Positions 51,701 through 58,216 are shown, counted from the first letter of the stretch. The stretch: 64,000 bases of DNA from 2-01-FULL-39-33 sp964361645 (GCA_964361645.1 CAYIBK010000002.1:1-64000), one strand, 5' to 3'. Numbers and translations: made by a program. Notes: generated from the letters alone by a model not told the origin.

Positions 51701-52561
51701 AATGATGTGGGAAATCAATGTCCTAATTCTTTATGTGGTAGGAATAACATTGATGTCTTAACTGATATAATTTCTAATTACACCGCCAGTGGTGGTACTA
51801 ATCCCGCTGATGGCTTGGCTAAGGCTCAAGTAATCATTGACCCAGCAGCAGCACTTAATAAATTTGTCATTCTTATGGGTGATGGTGCTGCTAATACTGA
51901 TAAGTTTTGTAATATTAATGATGTTTGGCCCTCTTGCACTAGCACTAATTTAGGTTGGAAATTGGCTTGTTTCGGTAATCAATATCAACAAGATTGTAGT
52001 GGTGATCCTATTGCTACCACTCTTAAATTGGATTCGAAATTAAAAATATATTCTGTAGCTTATGGAGCAGAAGCTGATAAGGAAGCCCTGAATAGAATCT
52101 CATCTAATAATGGCGTCGGTAGTTGCGGCACTGGTTTTTGTCTGATGGGTAATGAAGGTGATTTAGACAACCTTTATATCAGTATTATTGATGAAATACA
52201 AAATAATTTAGCCATTGATTTTGAGATTAAGATAGGCAGTCAAACAACCAATTTTCATCTTAAGATGCCAATTTCTGGTCCGGGTGTTTTCAATAATCGC
52301 AACCTTGATTTACCCCCTGGCTTTTGCACTCCCACCACTAATAATAGAAAAGTTAAGGTTTTAGGCTATGGGTTTACTCTGTCTATGACTAATCTAAGAT
52401 TAAGCTATTGTCCTTATCATCCAGCCACCGCTTATGAAACTGGTGTGGCCAGTGGCAATGTGGCGGGAGATTTTGAAGAGACAAAACCAGCTAGTAAATT
52501 GTTTGATATTATAGCTATCATCAAGAATTTATTTTTTAATTTATTGAGCCAAATATTTTAG
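42746..52561 (+). CDS. Giant multidomain surface protein (3271 aa)
   Basis: Signal peptide (10-32, ALAQ) and a two-helix T4SS pilin-like domain (54-125), a Cys/Pro linker (128-158), two IPT/TIG domains (about 340-520), Cys-rich region, Big_5-like domains (about 670 and 930), a LamG-like jelly-roll (about 1280-1510), DUF4215-type Cys-rich repeats (CGNG-x-E-CDDGN form) near 1650-1760 and 2635-2730, TSP3 calcium repeats near 2530-2600, and a C-terminal von Willebrand A domain (about 2935-3150) with MIDAS DLSGS and later GTNPADG. It ends without a clear membrane anchor. These are carbohydrate- and protein-binding folds, so host or partner attachment is the best guess. The largest gene in the window. 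Confidence 0.88.
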   Translation: MRSKNPIKKIILSMLMVLIVIGIFGFLGLALAQEPDRFGLESATGVGLPQTDLRIAIINIIRFILGFLGIIAVIIILWGGYLWMTSGGDPSKIEKAKKTLVSAVIGLVIILSAFIIASFVINSLQGVLCQGDNCATESCPTPPCTPTCPNPPCTPGSSNQFTYINKFKDDSIPWVRTIGPSFSGVAKMPASATLEVGGYAKNKDGTIVSMELFTAPSTTPPIVFVAQSPFTDVQSDQEVVDNVFASWNSLAYAINNQYRAKISALLSGNRTIESRVIKTIVKPLHCFNNIQDQGETGIDCGGDPVVLGDDYCGACDGGPCVDDSDCDGGACLPDGTCAFPPFISSIVPDNGAKNNYITIWGSHFGDSPGSVMLIKDDVIMAFANVNTNPDCINGWNDTQIIFEVPDIALDSYEVMVESNIGLTSNTKEFEVNEISRPGICSVNPNYGINPDPLEIVGNSFPTAPDGQVYWNFKPDIFSSPSVTWINGTHASDIVPESGVGTTSIRIYNGVEYSNYYKFIISRGEIGDPCGTPGETVCSAENVCNTGLFCDPNQGCTCQVVVNACEPGAERDCEIDGETCVTKEFCPASGNWDDAVCTKVDPACVSGVTVEPATQSIFAWAFVYGNGYGFKPPQVIEDCSRVRECYPNQKLPSPAPWYEGVGATEGWDPVIHPNLSIEDPKACINSTISARFTQKMNEQSVKDYVKVFRCTSRDGTDCTPVNGEVQVYPTEEGVRDYFQFGSPTINNPTDFIANSWYKIVLTKGIKSIFNVEMDTSTQVVSNRFCNVAGITDAVYCWNFQTRETNTYCDPGCPECNPDPKTLNYYFQTQQFTTAVISDDNVCLMIDPWAYNWNWFSENEDKVMITNNGGIPQQIGTAYGENYNIFPGFTKVYAELTLTEQNDYCRVTTDFTNPVVMESPFCTRGIIQSPTPWINSKDACRNALVAARFSRDMHDESLTLNTITGLIENDANAKNGNIIVEECDHSENFEDAFPACESIKIAEATSLRIFTYSHDVDIQGLLAGDTSFGAGLAEGFVIDVNKKDIGGKPTADEYLASDMWYRVIILGGPEGVGGADNTGDGIPDGVLLTKNSITEQVRDGWDYNGDGFNDYYWVFKTSTHACDVSDVQVTPVENFLEFTDQTSQYDAFPQASNCNLLARCLLNWTWRSLIELGDTAVSESGEVIASITKLEVQVGICGAFDDNTIDPVQTATAHLDGDTNIRADEPGGKWGYGHLQVGYGQLAVIKYSPKNLTHFEDRRVDVDFNIDAKMSSIKFNDNTRLYKCTDAKAYYKFNNSIVDSSGNKYDSTNKSISYTTGYFGSAANFRGNANQYIQIKDDNNNLKIANALTISAWVRPTAPTSPLGRVVVSNYYWDLNPANQRGILLGDQWGCSGDSCVPTDEFQFMVYDATGNNAVASKPDFFKDNLNKWTHVVGVYELGVAVRLYINGVLAAQDITAVPAAIAYNLNLPTRIGARADNSGQGMWNGQIDDLRLYNKILTLNDIKALYTSSSECPAIGLVSKTLDPILPPVPIEAGPELSRKITARSSADYQVGAEYRMILKGGPNGLIAWNNNELSRLNFNSTGETGGEECEANIYPWTEQAGICTNTCLLSPSFDLCSVSGGRFAQCQNTVPDSNSDYCNNNCYNLGNNNTASCGNSVVETTKEECDDGNANNNDGCSNVCLWEGSDDSWGSICGNGRTENGENCDDGNTNNGDGCSSICLKEAARPSGSSANIPVCGNGTKERGEDCDDSNTTAGDGCSNTCLLEGSATTCGNGQVENGQADSFSWTFSAVNDPSVTISMNNCSNGIWQVLVKRGDIGADNIFICKRDALSMLDDNIWGKIIYKIKLVIAKFFGNSASAVAGDGCGVGYTKVTDFEETLEYLKQDSHVYTYVKDGYWDVDKKYKINVYEGTFDPVTNNIPKVAQEVTIKEYCKIDDVKVEIWPRGEESYNDNFFCVGDECGLHTSSLYDNDISSDSNLDAPVEDYDFPYVKINGTNVTDHNLANNQHLYLAWAINSVGYLIKSEGGLNWSVAGLPKFDLSVTDFDPNSNYSGEWLNLNSARVGAIDGQDVLTVGATQNPPPGLGLASTKAKDVNIKIFLCSNPWPDPQNFPYRDSANNCGATPCPNTNFEVYYCRDNGVVGEAEDLPSLDTSTIVYGGDPFKKEFLLQRADKSDAVGIRVVANDNHYSPLVWYRENFDPNRQGNPKSTSVNGYDAIAEGRTVYANAINIEPPVANRTLYPNIYLISYSEGADNDTQNIFQQMARFMKLNVGSNEEGGLPGISTCQNTPAYKCWDGSDCEAVNAGACMSDKGQLTRDTRRLGDIQDINWLLNDYQNQKRCSNDKFITCYSNAQCYGGGTCDYYYPDLPSGTYISGRSFSVWPSWQATLGNVLDSALPLDPLNASSGFDGCDSPYDPVTCWDEITKKMQCPTAAKVYSYFANNNGAIKNIYAFKEFNLGSWRPADWATVRFMNGDPFALAVESICRTFSGTCGNGTIEAGEDCNNCPFDVVCPSGNSCRQTGASWACTPDASFIDSDGDTIANKNDNCPFIANTDQLDTDGDKVGDACDNCLNIKNGSTSSTVTCLDKDSNGKLSQVEKAVCNQSDKDSDTVGDACDNCPNDYNKDQSVRPCLLPGCGDGVVQPGEDCDDGENPPTNAGTCNATCSAPTFCGDGFIQSLNGQGVSEVCDDNNGFSGDGCSNKCVIETGWVCVGVPTSVCHLPFCGDGLKKDTEVCDCGDGVGPLSAPSKCGNTGIAYNYTTYNIPPTANLNTYFIPYWNLTPVSWHFCNNACKDRTALPPYCSDGEWDNINEQCEGQSPTVPPTPIPSDGSFGWGRGLSATDQWACSNTCTDTGGYCGDDIKNGPEICEPAEEPYGELCANNCTWKACPPYTSNNITLSAFTGVPPSVEADMSDVPTCLSADKIKADFSITTSDPRAVIVFVNDLSGSMDGGPLNTLKSSLTAKIGDIFTAIPSAKIGLVSFSQTGRNDVGNQCPNSLCGRNNIDVLTDIISNYTASGGTNPADGLAKAQVIIDPAAALNKFVILMGDGAANTDKFCNINDVWPSCTSTNLGWKLACFGNQYQQDCSGDPIATTLKLDSKLKIYSVAYGAEADKEALNRISSNNGVGSCGTGFCLMGNEGDLDNLYISIIDEIQNNLAIDFEIKIGSQTTNFHLKMPISGPGVFNNRNLDLPPGFCTPTTNNRKVKVLGYGFTLSMTNLRLSYCPYHPATAYETGVASGNVAGDFEETKPASKLFDIIAIIKNLFFNLLSQIF

Positions 52562-52570
52562 AATGTAAAT

Positions 52571-52596
52571 TTGACAAAATTATTGTATAATATAAT
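52571..52596 (+). promoter_or_regulatory. Promoter of the structured leader
   Basis: TTGACA (52571-52576) with TATAAT at 52591-52596 (14-nt spacer) or an overlapping TATAAT at 52586. Initiation would be near 52603, at the base of the structure below. Confidence 0.45.
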
Positions 52597-52602
52597 TAGC
52601 CT

Positions 52603-52720
52603 ATATTTATCCCCACACCTATCTCATAATATCCCACAACTTATTGCGGGAATGAATAGGCATTATAAAATCCTTCCAGTGGGGGGTGTCTAATATCCCA
52701 TCCAGGAAGGTGTGGGGATT
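52603..52720 (+). promoter_or_regulatory. Folded 5' leader before a TSP3 protein gene
   Basis: Closing helix ATCCCCACACCT (52609-52620) with AGGTGTGGGGAT (52708-52719), 12 perfect pairs. Inside are CCCACAA/TTGCGGG (52633-52650) and CCTTCC (52672-52677)/GGAAGG (52705-52710). The last helix shares AGG (52708-52710) with the closing helix, so the two compete. The start codon lies 13 nt downstream. Confidence 0.6.
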
Positions 52721-52732
52721 TATTTTAAATTT

Positions 52733-53500
52733 ATGTTTGATCAAAATCCCATCGCACCATCAGGCCCAGTGCCGGGTGAACCCAAAAGACAAGTCCCTCC
52801 GCCAGCTAATTTGCCAGGAACCCCTCAACCACCGCAAGTGGAAGATATTTTTTTGAAAACAGAAATACCTTCATCGGCTAAGATTTCTAGGCCAATACAG
52901 CCAGGCCAAGCTTCACAGATGCAGGTGAGCGGCGATGTTTTTGGCGGTAGGTCAGTCTGGGGCAATAAGGTTTTGTTGATAGTTTTGTCCTTGATTGGTT
53001 TGGCTATAATTGGCGGTGTGGTTTGGGCAGCGGTTAGTTTTTTCTCTGGTAGAGAAGAAATTGTTAATACTAATTTAAATACTAATCTTAACACCAACAT
53101 AAACACCAACACAGAAATCAATACCAATACCGAAATTAATGAGAATGTTAACACTAATACTGATGTCAACACCAACACCAACACCAATACTAATGCTAAT
53201 GAGAATGTTAATACCAATGAGAATACTAATGCCAATATAAATACCAACACCAATGTTCCTCTAGGCAAAGACAGCGATAATGATGGTTTAAGTGATGAAG
53301 AGGAAAAGCAGTTGGGCACCAATCCCAGTAATTTTGATACTGATGGCGATGGCCTAACCGATAGGGTGGAAGTTAGGATTTATCATACTGATCCATTAAA
53401 AAAGGATACCGATGGCGATAGCTATAATGATGGTGATGAAGTGGTTAATGGCTTTGATCCTACCAAGGGTGGTGGTGCTAGGCTATTTGATGTGCCTTAA
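52733..53500 (+). CDS. Membrane-anchored Asn/Thr-rich protein with TSP3 repeats
   Basis: 255 residues from ATG 52733 (MFDQNPIAPSGP); a GTG 21 nt earlier lies in the leader stem. Pro-rich N-terminus, one transmembrane helix (about 75-100), then a long Asn/Thr low-complexity stalk (about 110-180, INTNTEINTNTE-type units), and TSP3 Asp loops (DSDNDGLSDEEEK, DTDGDGLTD, DTDGDSYNDGD). Calcium-binding surface stalk, function unknown. Same design as the next gene. Confidence 0.78.
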   Translation: MFDQNPIAPSGPVPGEPKRQVPPPANLPGTPQPPQVEDIFLKTEIPSSAKISRPIQPGQASQMQVSGDVFGGRSVWGNKVLLIVLSLIGLAIIGGVVWAAVSFFSGREEIVNTNLNTNLNTNINTNTEINTNTEINENVNTNTDVNTNTNTNTNANENVNTNENTNANINTNTNVPLGKDSDNDGLSDEEEKQLGTNPSNFDTDGDGLTDRVEVRIYHTDPLKKDTDGDSYNDGDEVVNGFDPTKGGGARLFDVP

Positions 53501-53568
53501 TTAATAAAAAATAAAACCAGCCCACCAATGGGCAGGTAAAAAATTAAAAATTAGAAATTAATTTAAAT

Positions 53569-54618
53569 ATGTTTGGTTCAAAGAAAAATAATATTATGTC
53601 CCCCAATGCCACTTCTTCAAAAGAAGAGGTTTATGTTATGCCCGAAAAATTTCATCCGCAAAAATCACAGCAATCATCCAATAAAACATTAGCGATTGTT
53701 ATTATTATCTTGTTGTTAATAGCGGTTTCTGCTGGATCTTATTTTATGTATAACATGTGGCAAAACAATCAGAATCAAACCAATCAAAATGTAGCTATTG
53801 TCAACCTCAACACCAATGCCAATGAGAATATTAATACCAATGAAAATAGGAATTTGAATAATAATGAAAATATTAATACCAATGAAAACGTTAATGCTAC
53901 CACCACTTTGAATCTCAATGCTAACGACAATAGCAATAGCAATACTAATACCAACATCACTATCGATGAATTGGTTCCGCCTACACTTAGTGGTGATGCT
54001 GATAAAGACGGCCTGACTGATTTAGAAGAAGCTTTAATCGGTACTTCGCCCAGTTCACCGGATTCAGATTTGGACGGCTATATAGACAGTGAAGAGTTAA
54101 TTAGCGGTTATAATCCGATAATTAATCCCAATGGTGGCAAGCCATTTCGTTTAGCTGAAGCCGCCTTCATTAGTAAATTATCCACTAATTTCCCGGCTAA
54201 TAATTTTCAAACTTTATATATTAAAGGCTGGTCTGTTAGCTTGATTGAGGCCCTGCACGAAGCCAGAATAATCACTGGCACAGGGGAGATGATAAAAATT
54301 TCTGTCATAAACAATGATGATCAGATTTCAGCGGCTAATTGGTATCTATTTAATCATCCGCAAATTGCCCTAAGCCAATTGAGTAATTTGGAGTTTGGTA
54401 ATTTTAAAGGCGTGCGTTCACCCAACGGCTTATCTGTTTATATTACCGATCAAACTAGGTCTAAGATTTATGCTTTTGAATATGATTTAGATACTACGTC
54501 TGAATTCCGCTACCCCTCAATATTTGAAATGATCATTAGAAATTTCCAATTAATCAATGAGCCAATTAACACCAATACCAATACTAATTCATCAACTGCT
54601 ACTTCTACCGGGCTTTAA
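53569..54618 (+). CDS. Membrane-anchored Asn/Thr-rich TSP3 protein, second copy
   Basis: 349 residues. Transmembrane helix at about 43-65, Asn-rich linker (about 70-135, NENINTNENVN units), TSP3-like DADKDGLTDLEEALIG (about 145-180), then a C-terminal alpha/beta domain of about 150 residues (WSVSLIEALHEARIITG...WYLFNHPQIALSQLSN) absent from its neighbour. Likely surface-exposed. The tandem arrangement suggests duplication. Confidence 0.75.
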   Translation: MFGSKKNNIMSPNATSSKEEVYVMPEKFHPQKSQQSSNKTLAIVIIILLLIAVSAGSYFMYNMWQNNQNQTNQNVAIVNLNTNANENINTNENRNLNNNENINTNENVNATTTLNLNANDNSNSNTNTNITIDELVPPTLSGDADKDGLTDLEEALIGTSPSSPDSDLDGYIDSEELISGYNPIINPNGGKPFRLAEAAFISKLSTNFPANNFQTLYIKGWSVSLIEALHEARIITGTGEMIKISVINNDDQISAANWYLFNHPQIALSQLSNLEFGNFKGVRSPNGLSVYITDQTRSKIYAFEYDLDTTSEFRYPSIFEMIIRNFQLINEPINTNTNTNSSTATSTGL

Positions 54619-54627
54619 AACCAGACT

Positions 54628-55116
54628 ATGCTATTATTTGAAGTTAGCAAACAAACTAATATTTCGATTTCAGGCAAATGGCTTAGTGAGATAGCCAAAG
54701 CTTTCGATCAAGAAAAAAAATTAAAGGGCAAATGGTATTTTTCTTTGGCTTTTGTTGATAGTAAAACCATCAAACGTCTCAATAAGATATATCGAGGTAA
54801 AAATAAAATAACCGATGTTCTGAGTTTTGAGGAGGATTTCAAAAATTTTGTTGATTTGCCCATAGATAGAAAATATTTAGGTGAGATTGTCATTTGTGTG
54901 CCTCAAGCCAAAAAACAAGCTAAGGATATCAAGTGCAGTTTAAATAAAGAGATAGCTAGATTATTGGTGCACGGCCTAGCTCACTTATCTGGTTATGATC
55001 ATGAAAGGAATGGGCTAAAGGCAGCGGATAGGATGCTACGCTTTGAAAAAAGAATACTGGTAAAATTAAAAATTTGGAGTATATTTAAATTTGAGGAGGA
55101 GCCAATCGATTGTTGA
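54628..55116 (+). CDS. ybeY: Endoribonuclease YbeY
   Basis: 162 residues. The zinc motif H115-G-L-A-H119-L-x-G-Y-D-H125 is complete, and the ITDVLSFEED segment is present. YbeY takes part in 16S rRNA 3' maturation and ribosome quality control. It starts 9 nt after the previous stop. Confidence 0.95.
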   Translation: MLLFEVSKQTNISISGKWLSEIAKAFDQEKKLKGKWYFSLAFVDSKTIKRLNKIYRGKNKITDVLSFEEDFKNFVDLPIDRKYLGEIVICVPQAKKQAKDIKCSLNKEIARLLVHGLAHLSGYDHERNGLKAADRMLRFEKRILVKLKIWSIFKFEEEPIDC

Positions 55117-55146
55117 AATTAACACTGAACACATTTTTTATTCAAT

Positions 55147-55184
55147 TGTTCACTTATTAACATTTGAGGTGAACAGTTTTTTTT
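55147..55184 (+). terminator. Terminator after ybeY
   Basis: TGTTCAC and GTGAACA form the stem, followed by eight T. Separates ybeY from ftsA. Confidence 0.82.
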
Positions 55185-55192
55185 ACTATAAT
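55164..55192 (+). promoter_or_regulatory. Promoter of ftsA
   Basis: TTGAGG (55164-55169), 17 nt, TATAAT (55187-55192). The transcript would start just ahead of the folded element at 55208. Confidence 0.5.
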
Positions 55193-55207
55193 TAAAGTAA
55201 CTTGAAG

Positions 55208-55274
55208 TTTACCCTATTAAGCAGGCAACTTCGTCGCCAAAAATAATTCCATAATTTTTACTTAATAGGGTTAA
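55208..55274 (+). ncRNA. ftsAZ-flanking structured element, copy 1 (leader of ftsA)
   Basis: Outer helix TTTACCCTATTAAG (55208-55221) with CTTAATAGGGTTAA (55261-55274), 13 of 14 pairs. Inside, hairpin GGCAAC-TTC-GTCGCC (55224-55238) and an A/T hairpin (AAAAAT...ATTTTT). Together they make a three-way junction. A second copy follows ftsZ. Confidence 0.7.
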
Positions 55275-55302
55275 CTATCAATTTCTAGTTTAATATAAAT
55301 CC

Positions 55303-56553
55303 ATGCTTAGAGATAATCTAATAACCGGTTTGGATATCGGTTCTACTGCCATTAGAGTGGTAGTGGGCCAGAAGTCCAAGGGTGAAGAAAAATTGAAAAT
55401 CATTGGGGCAGTTGAAGTTCCAGCTCAAGGTATAAGCAAAGGCGTTGTTACCAGTGTTGAGGATGCTGTTTCTTCAATTTCTTCGGCTTTGGAAAAAGTT
55501 GAAAGAATGATCGGTCAGCCTATTGAACATGCTTGGGTGGGTATATCAGGCAGTCATATAATTGATCAGGAAAGCAAAGGAGTGGTAGCAGTTTCAAAAG
55601 CTGACGGCGAGATTAGAGAAGAGGATGTAGAAAGAGTTATTGAAGCGGCTCAAGCTATCGCCACTCCCCCCAACTACGAAATACTCCATGCTATTCCTAA
55701 AAGTTTTACCGTTGATTCTCAAACTGGCATTAAAGATCCAATTGGTATGAATGGTATCAGGTTGGAAGTTGAAACTCAGATTATTCAAGGACTCATTTCA
55801 CAAATTAAAAATCTAACCAAATGTATCTATAGAACCGGAATTGATATTAATGATCTAGTTCTTTCTATCTTAGCTACTTCGGAAAGTGTTTTAACCAATC
55901 GTCAAAAAGAATTAGGAGTGGTAGTGGTTAATTTGGGAGGTGCGACATCCAGCATGGCTGTTTTTGAAGAAAATGATGTTTTACACACGGCCATTTTACC
56001 CATTGGTTCAGATTATGTTACCAACGATATTGCCTTGGGTTTGAAAATTTCCATTGATGCGGCTGAAAAAATAAAAATCCGGGAAGGCAGTTGTTTGCCG
56101 GAACAATTTAGGAAAAATGATTTTATTAAATATTCGGAATTAGGCGCTATTGAGGATGGCGATTTTAGCCAAAAAGAAGTGGCAGAGATAATACAAGCCA
56201 GAATAGAAGAAATAATGGAGAGCGTTGACAAGGAATTGAAAAAAATAGGCAAATCTGGTATGTTGCCAGCTGGAGTTGTTTTAACTGGCGGCGGAGCTAA
56301 ATTAGAGGGTATTGTGGAAGTGGCAAAAAATATTTTGCGCCTGCCTGCTTCTATAGGTAATCCTCAAGAGTTGGTTTCAAATATTGGCAAGGTGAGTGAT
56401 TTATCTTTCACTACAGCCATTGGTTTGGTTTTATGGGGCAGCCAACTTCAGACTCGTGGTAGGCGAGGTGGAAAAATACCATCACAAATCGGCGGTAGTA
56501 TAGAGGGGATAACTAAGAAAGTAATAAAGTGGTTTAAAAATATATTACCGTAA
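55303..56553 (+). CDS. ftsA: Cell division protein FtsA
   Basis: 416 residues, actin-like ATPase. Phosphate 1 GLDIGSTAIRVVVG, the 1C domain (SWVGISGSH type), VVNLGGATSSMAVFEE, adenosine motif LTGGGAKLEGI, and a C-terminal amphipathic tail (KKVIKWFKNILP) for membrane binding. FtsA tethers the FtsZ ring to the membrane. ftsZ follows 65 nt later. No ribosome site is obvious. Confidence 0.97.
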   Translation: MLRDNLITGLDIGSTAIRVVVGQKSKGEEKLKIIGAVEVPAQGISKGVVTSVEDAVSSISSALEKVERMIGQPIEHAWVGISGSHIIDQESKGVVAVSKADGEIREEDVERVIEAAQAIATPPNYEILHAIPKSFTVDSQTGIKDPIGMNGIRLEVETQIIQGLISQIKNLTKCIYRTGIDINDLVLSILATSESVLTNRQKELGVVVVNLGGATSSMAVFEENDVLHTAILPIGSDYVTNDIALGLKISIDAAEKIKIREGSCLPEQFRKNDFIKYSELGAIEDGDFSQKEVAEIIQARIEEIMESVDKELKKIGKSGMLPAGVVLTGGGAKLEGIVEVAKNILRLPASIGNPQELVSNIGKVSDLSFTTAIGLVLWGSQLQTRGRRGGKIPSQIGGSIEGITKKVIKWFKNILP

Positions 56554-56618
56554 ATTAATTATTTAGATCTGCCAATAGGCAGTAATTAAAAATTAACAAT
56601 TAACAATTTTATAATTAT

Positions 56619-57803
56619 ATGCCAGAAGTAAGATTGGAAGTAGAACCATTCGCTAAAATTAAAGTCATAGGTGTTGGAGGATCAGGTGGCTCAGCTATCA
56701 ATCGCATGATTTCATCTAAAATAAAGGGAGTTGAATTCATCGCCATCAATACCGATGTTCAGGCTTTGCATCATAACGATGCCAGGCATAAGCTTCATAT
56801 TGGCGAAGCCACCACCAAAGGATTGGGAGCCGGTATGGACCCTAATGTTGGCTTTCAAGCTGCCCAAGAGAGCATTAATGATCTTAGAGATATCCTCAAG
56901 GGCGCTGATATGGTTTTTATTACTTGTGGTTTAGGCGGTGGCACAGGCACTGGTGCTTCCCCGGTTGTAGCCCAGGTGGCCAAAGAGATTGGCGCCTTGG
57001 TGGTAGCGGTGGTTACTAAGCCCTTTGCTTTTGAGGGTGCTCAAAGAAGAGAGATAGCCGAAAGAGGCTATAAAGAGCTAGAACCTAGGGTTGATACTAT
57101 TATCACTATTCCTAATGATAAAATCTTACAAATTATTGATAAAAAAACATCTCTTTTAGATGCTTTCAAAACTGTTGATGATGTTCTGCGCCAAGGCATA
57201 CAAGGAATTTCTGAAGCGATTACCATTCCCGGTATTATTAATGTGGATTTTGCTGATGTGAAGGCGATTATGAATAATTCTGGTTCAGCTTTGATGGGTA
57301 TAGGAGAGGCAACTGGAGAAAATCGAGCCGTTAGCGCTGCTAAAAAAGCCATTTCTTCTCCACTCTTGGATATTTCTATTGATGGCGCTAGAGGGGTTAT
57401 GTTTATTTTAACTGGCGGTCCTAATTTAACTATGAATGAAGTTAATGATGTTGGCTCTATCATAGCTGAAAGCGTTGATACTAATGCCAAGATAATTTTT
57501 GGCACAGTTATAGACGAAAATATGAAGGATAAAGTTAGGGTTACGGTAGTGGCTACTGGTTTTGATGATAATAGACCAGTTTCTACCCGCTCTACATCAC
57601 TAGAAGAACCTAAATACCATGTCAGCCGACTTTTTTCCAAGAAAAATATTGATGACAGAATTGAAGAGGCCAAAAAATCCATTGAACAACCAAGAGAAGA
57701 AGTTTCTAAACCAGTTATGTCAGAACCAAAGTCTAATAAGCGGGTAGTTTCAGAAGAAGATGATTTGGAAATACCGGCTTTTATTCGTCGTAAAATGAAG
57801 TAA
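56619..57803 (+). CDS. ftsZ: Cell division protein FtsZ
   Basis: 394 residues. GTPase with the tubulin signature GGGTGTG (about 106-112), T7-loop NVDFADVKAIM, and a C-terminal conserved peptide ending LEIPAFIRRKMK that binds FtsA. A variable charged linker (about 325-375) precedes it. It polymerises to the division ring. The ftsAZ pair is flanked on both sides by the element described. Confidence 0.98.
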   Translation: MPEVRLEVEPFAKIKVIGVGGSGGSAINRMISSKIKGVEFIAINTDVQALHHNDARHKLHIGEATTKGLGAGMDPNVGFQAAQESINDLRDILKGADMVFITCGLGGGTGTGASPVVAQVAKEIGALVVAVVTKPFAFEGAQRREIAERGYKELEPRVDTIITIPNDKILQIIDKKTSLLDAFKTVDDVLRQGIQGISEAITIPGIINVDFADVKAIMNNSGSALMGIGEATGENRAVSAAKKAISSPLLDISIDGARGVMFILTGGPNLTMNEVNDVGSIIAESVDTNAKIIFGTVIDENMKDKVRVTVVATGFDDNRPVSTRSTSLEEPKYHVSRLFSKKNIDDRIEEAKKSIEQPREEVSKPVMSEPKSNKRVVSEEDDLEIPAFIRRKMK

Positions 57804-57806
57804 TAA

Positions 57807-57913
57807 AGCAAGTTTCTACTTGCGTCAATAAGAATGTCATCCCGAGCGACTTTTGCCGTAGGCAAAAAAAGTCGAGGGATCTAGCAAGTTTCTACTTACG
57901 TCAATAAAAATGT
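57807..57913. repeat. 31-bp direct repeats around a REP-like hairpin
   Basis: 57807-57837 and 57883-57913 match in 29 of 31 bases. Between them (57838-57882) lies CATCCCGAGCGACTTTT...AAAGTCGAGGGATC, a hairpin of the kind seen near 18003. This resembles insertion of the hairpin with duplication of the flank, or repeat-unit amplification. Confidence 0.7.
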
Positions 57914-57980
57914 TTACCCCGTTAAGTAGGCAATTTCGTTGCCAAAAATCCTTTCAAGATTTTTTACTTAACAGGGTAAA
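57913..57980 (+). ncRNA. ftsAZ-flanking structured element, copy 2 (after ftsZ)
   Basis: Outer helix TTTACCCCGTTAAG (57913-57926) with CTTAACAGGGTAAA (57967-57980), 13 of 14 pairs. Inner hairpin GGCAAT-TTC-GTTGCC (57929-57943), then AAAAATC/GATTTTT. Same fold as copy 1 with compensatory changes. The remaining DNA up to nrdD holds a terminator, promoter and leader. Confidence 0.7.
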
Positions 57981-58016
57981 TACCGATTAAAGCCAGAGGA
58001 ATCTAATTTTTAATTC

Positions 58017-58042
58017 TGCTCCCCAAGGGGAGTGGTTTTTTT
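58017..58042 (+). terminator. Terminator after the ftsAZ region
   Basis: CTCCCC-AA-GGGGAG followed by TGG and seven T. Confidence 0.82.
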
Positions 58043-58092
58043 ATCCACAGCAGTATCAATATACTCACAAAAATACCTCTAAAAGTGATTTT

Positions 58093-58121
58093 TTGACACC
58101 CCCTTGGGGTGGGGGTATAAT
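58093..58121 (+). promoter_or_regulatory. Perfect consensus promoter of nrdD with palindromic spacer
   Basis: TTGACA (58093-58098), exactly 17 nt, TATAAT (58116-58121). The spacer CCCCCTTGGGGTGGGGG is GC-rich and palindromic in an A/T-rich genome, so a repressor could bind there or the strand could form a hairpin. No NrdR box recognised. Confidence 0.8.
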
Positions 58122-58151
58122 TAAAGAATACTGGAGGGAAAAATAGTTTGA

Positions 58152-58216
58152 AATAGATCTATGGTTTGCAAATTATTTGTTTTCGCAAAACGCTCAGGGT
58201 CTATTTTTTCTTTTTA
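58152..58216 (+). terminator. Hairpin terminator within the nrdD leader
   Basis: AATAGATC (58152-58159) with GGTCTATT (58198-58205), enclosing TTTGC...GCAAA, then TTTTTTCTTTTT. It lies between promoter and start codon, so full expression of nrdD needs readthrough. That is an attenuator arrangement, ligand unknown. Confidence 0.6.

Noticed and set aside
53066..53258. Tandem DNA repeat as a CRISPR or satellite
   Set aside because: The repetition is the codon-level result of the Asn/Thr low-complexity stalk inside a coding region.
57068..57865. A long minus-strand frame opposite ftsZ
   Set aside because: It is antisense to the conserved ftsZ and has no recognisable protein features.
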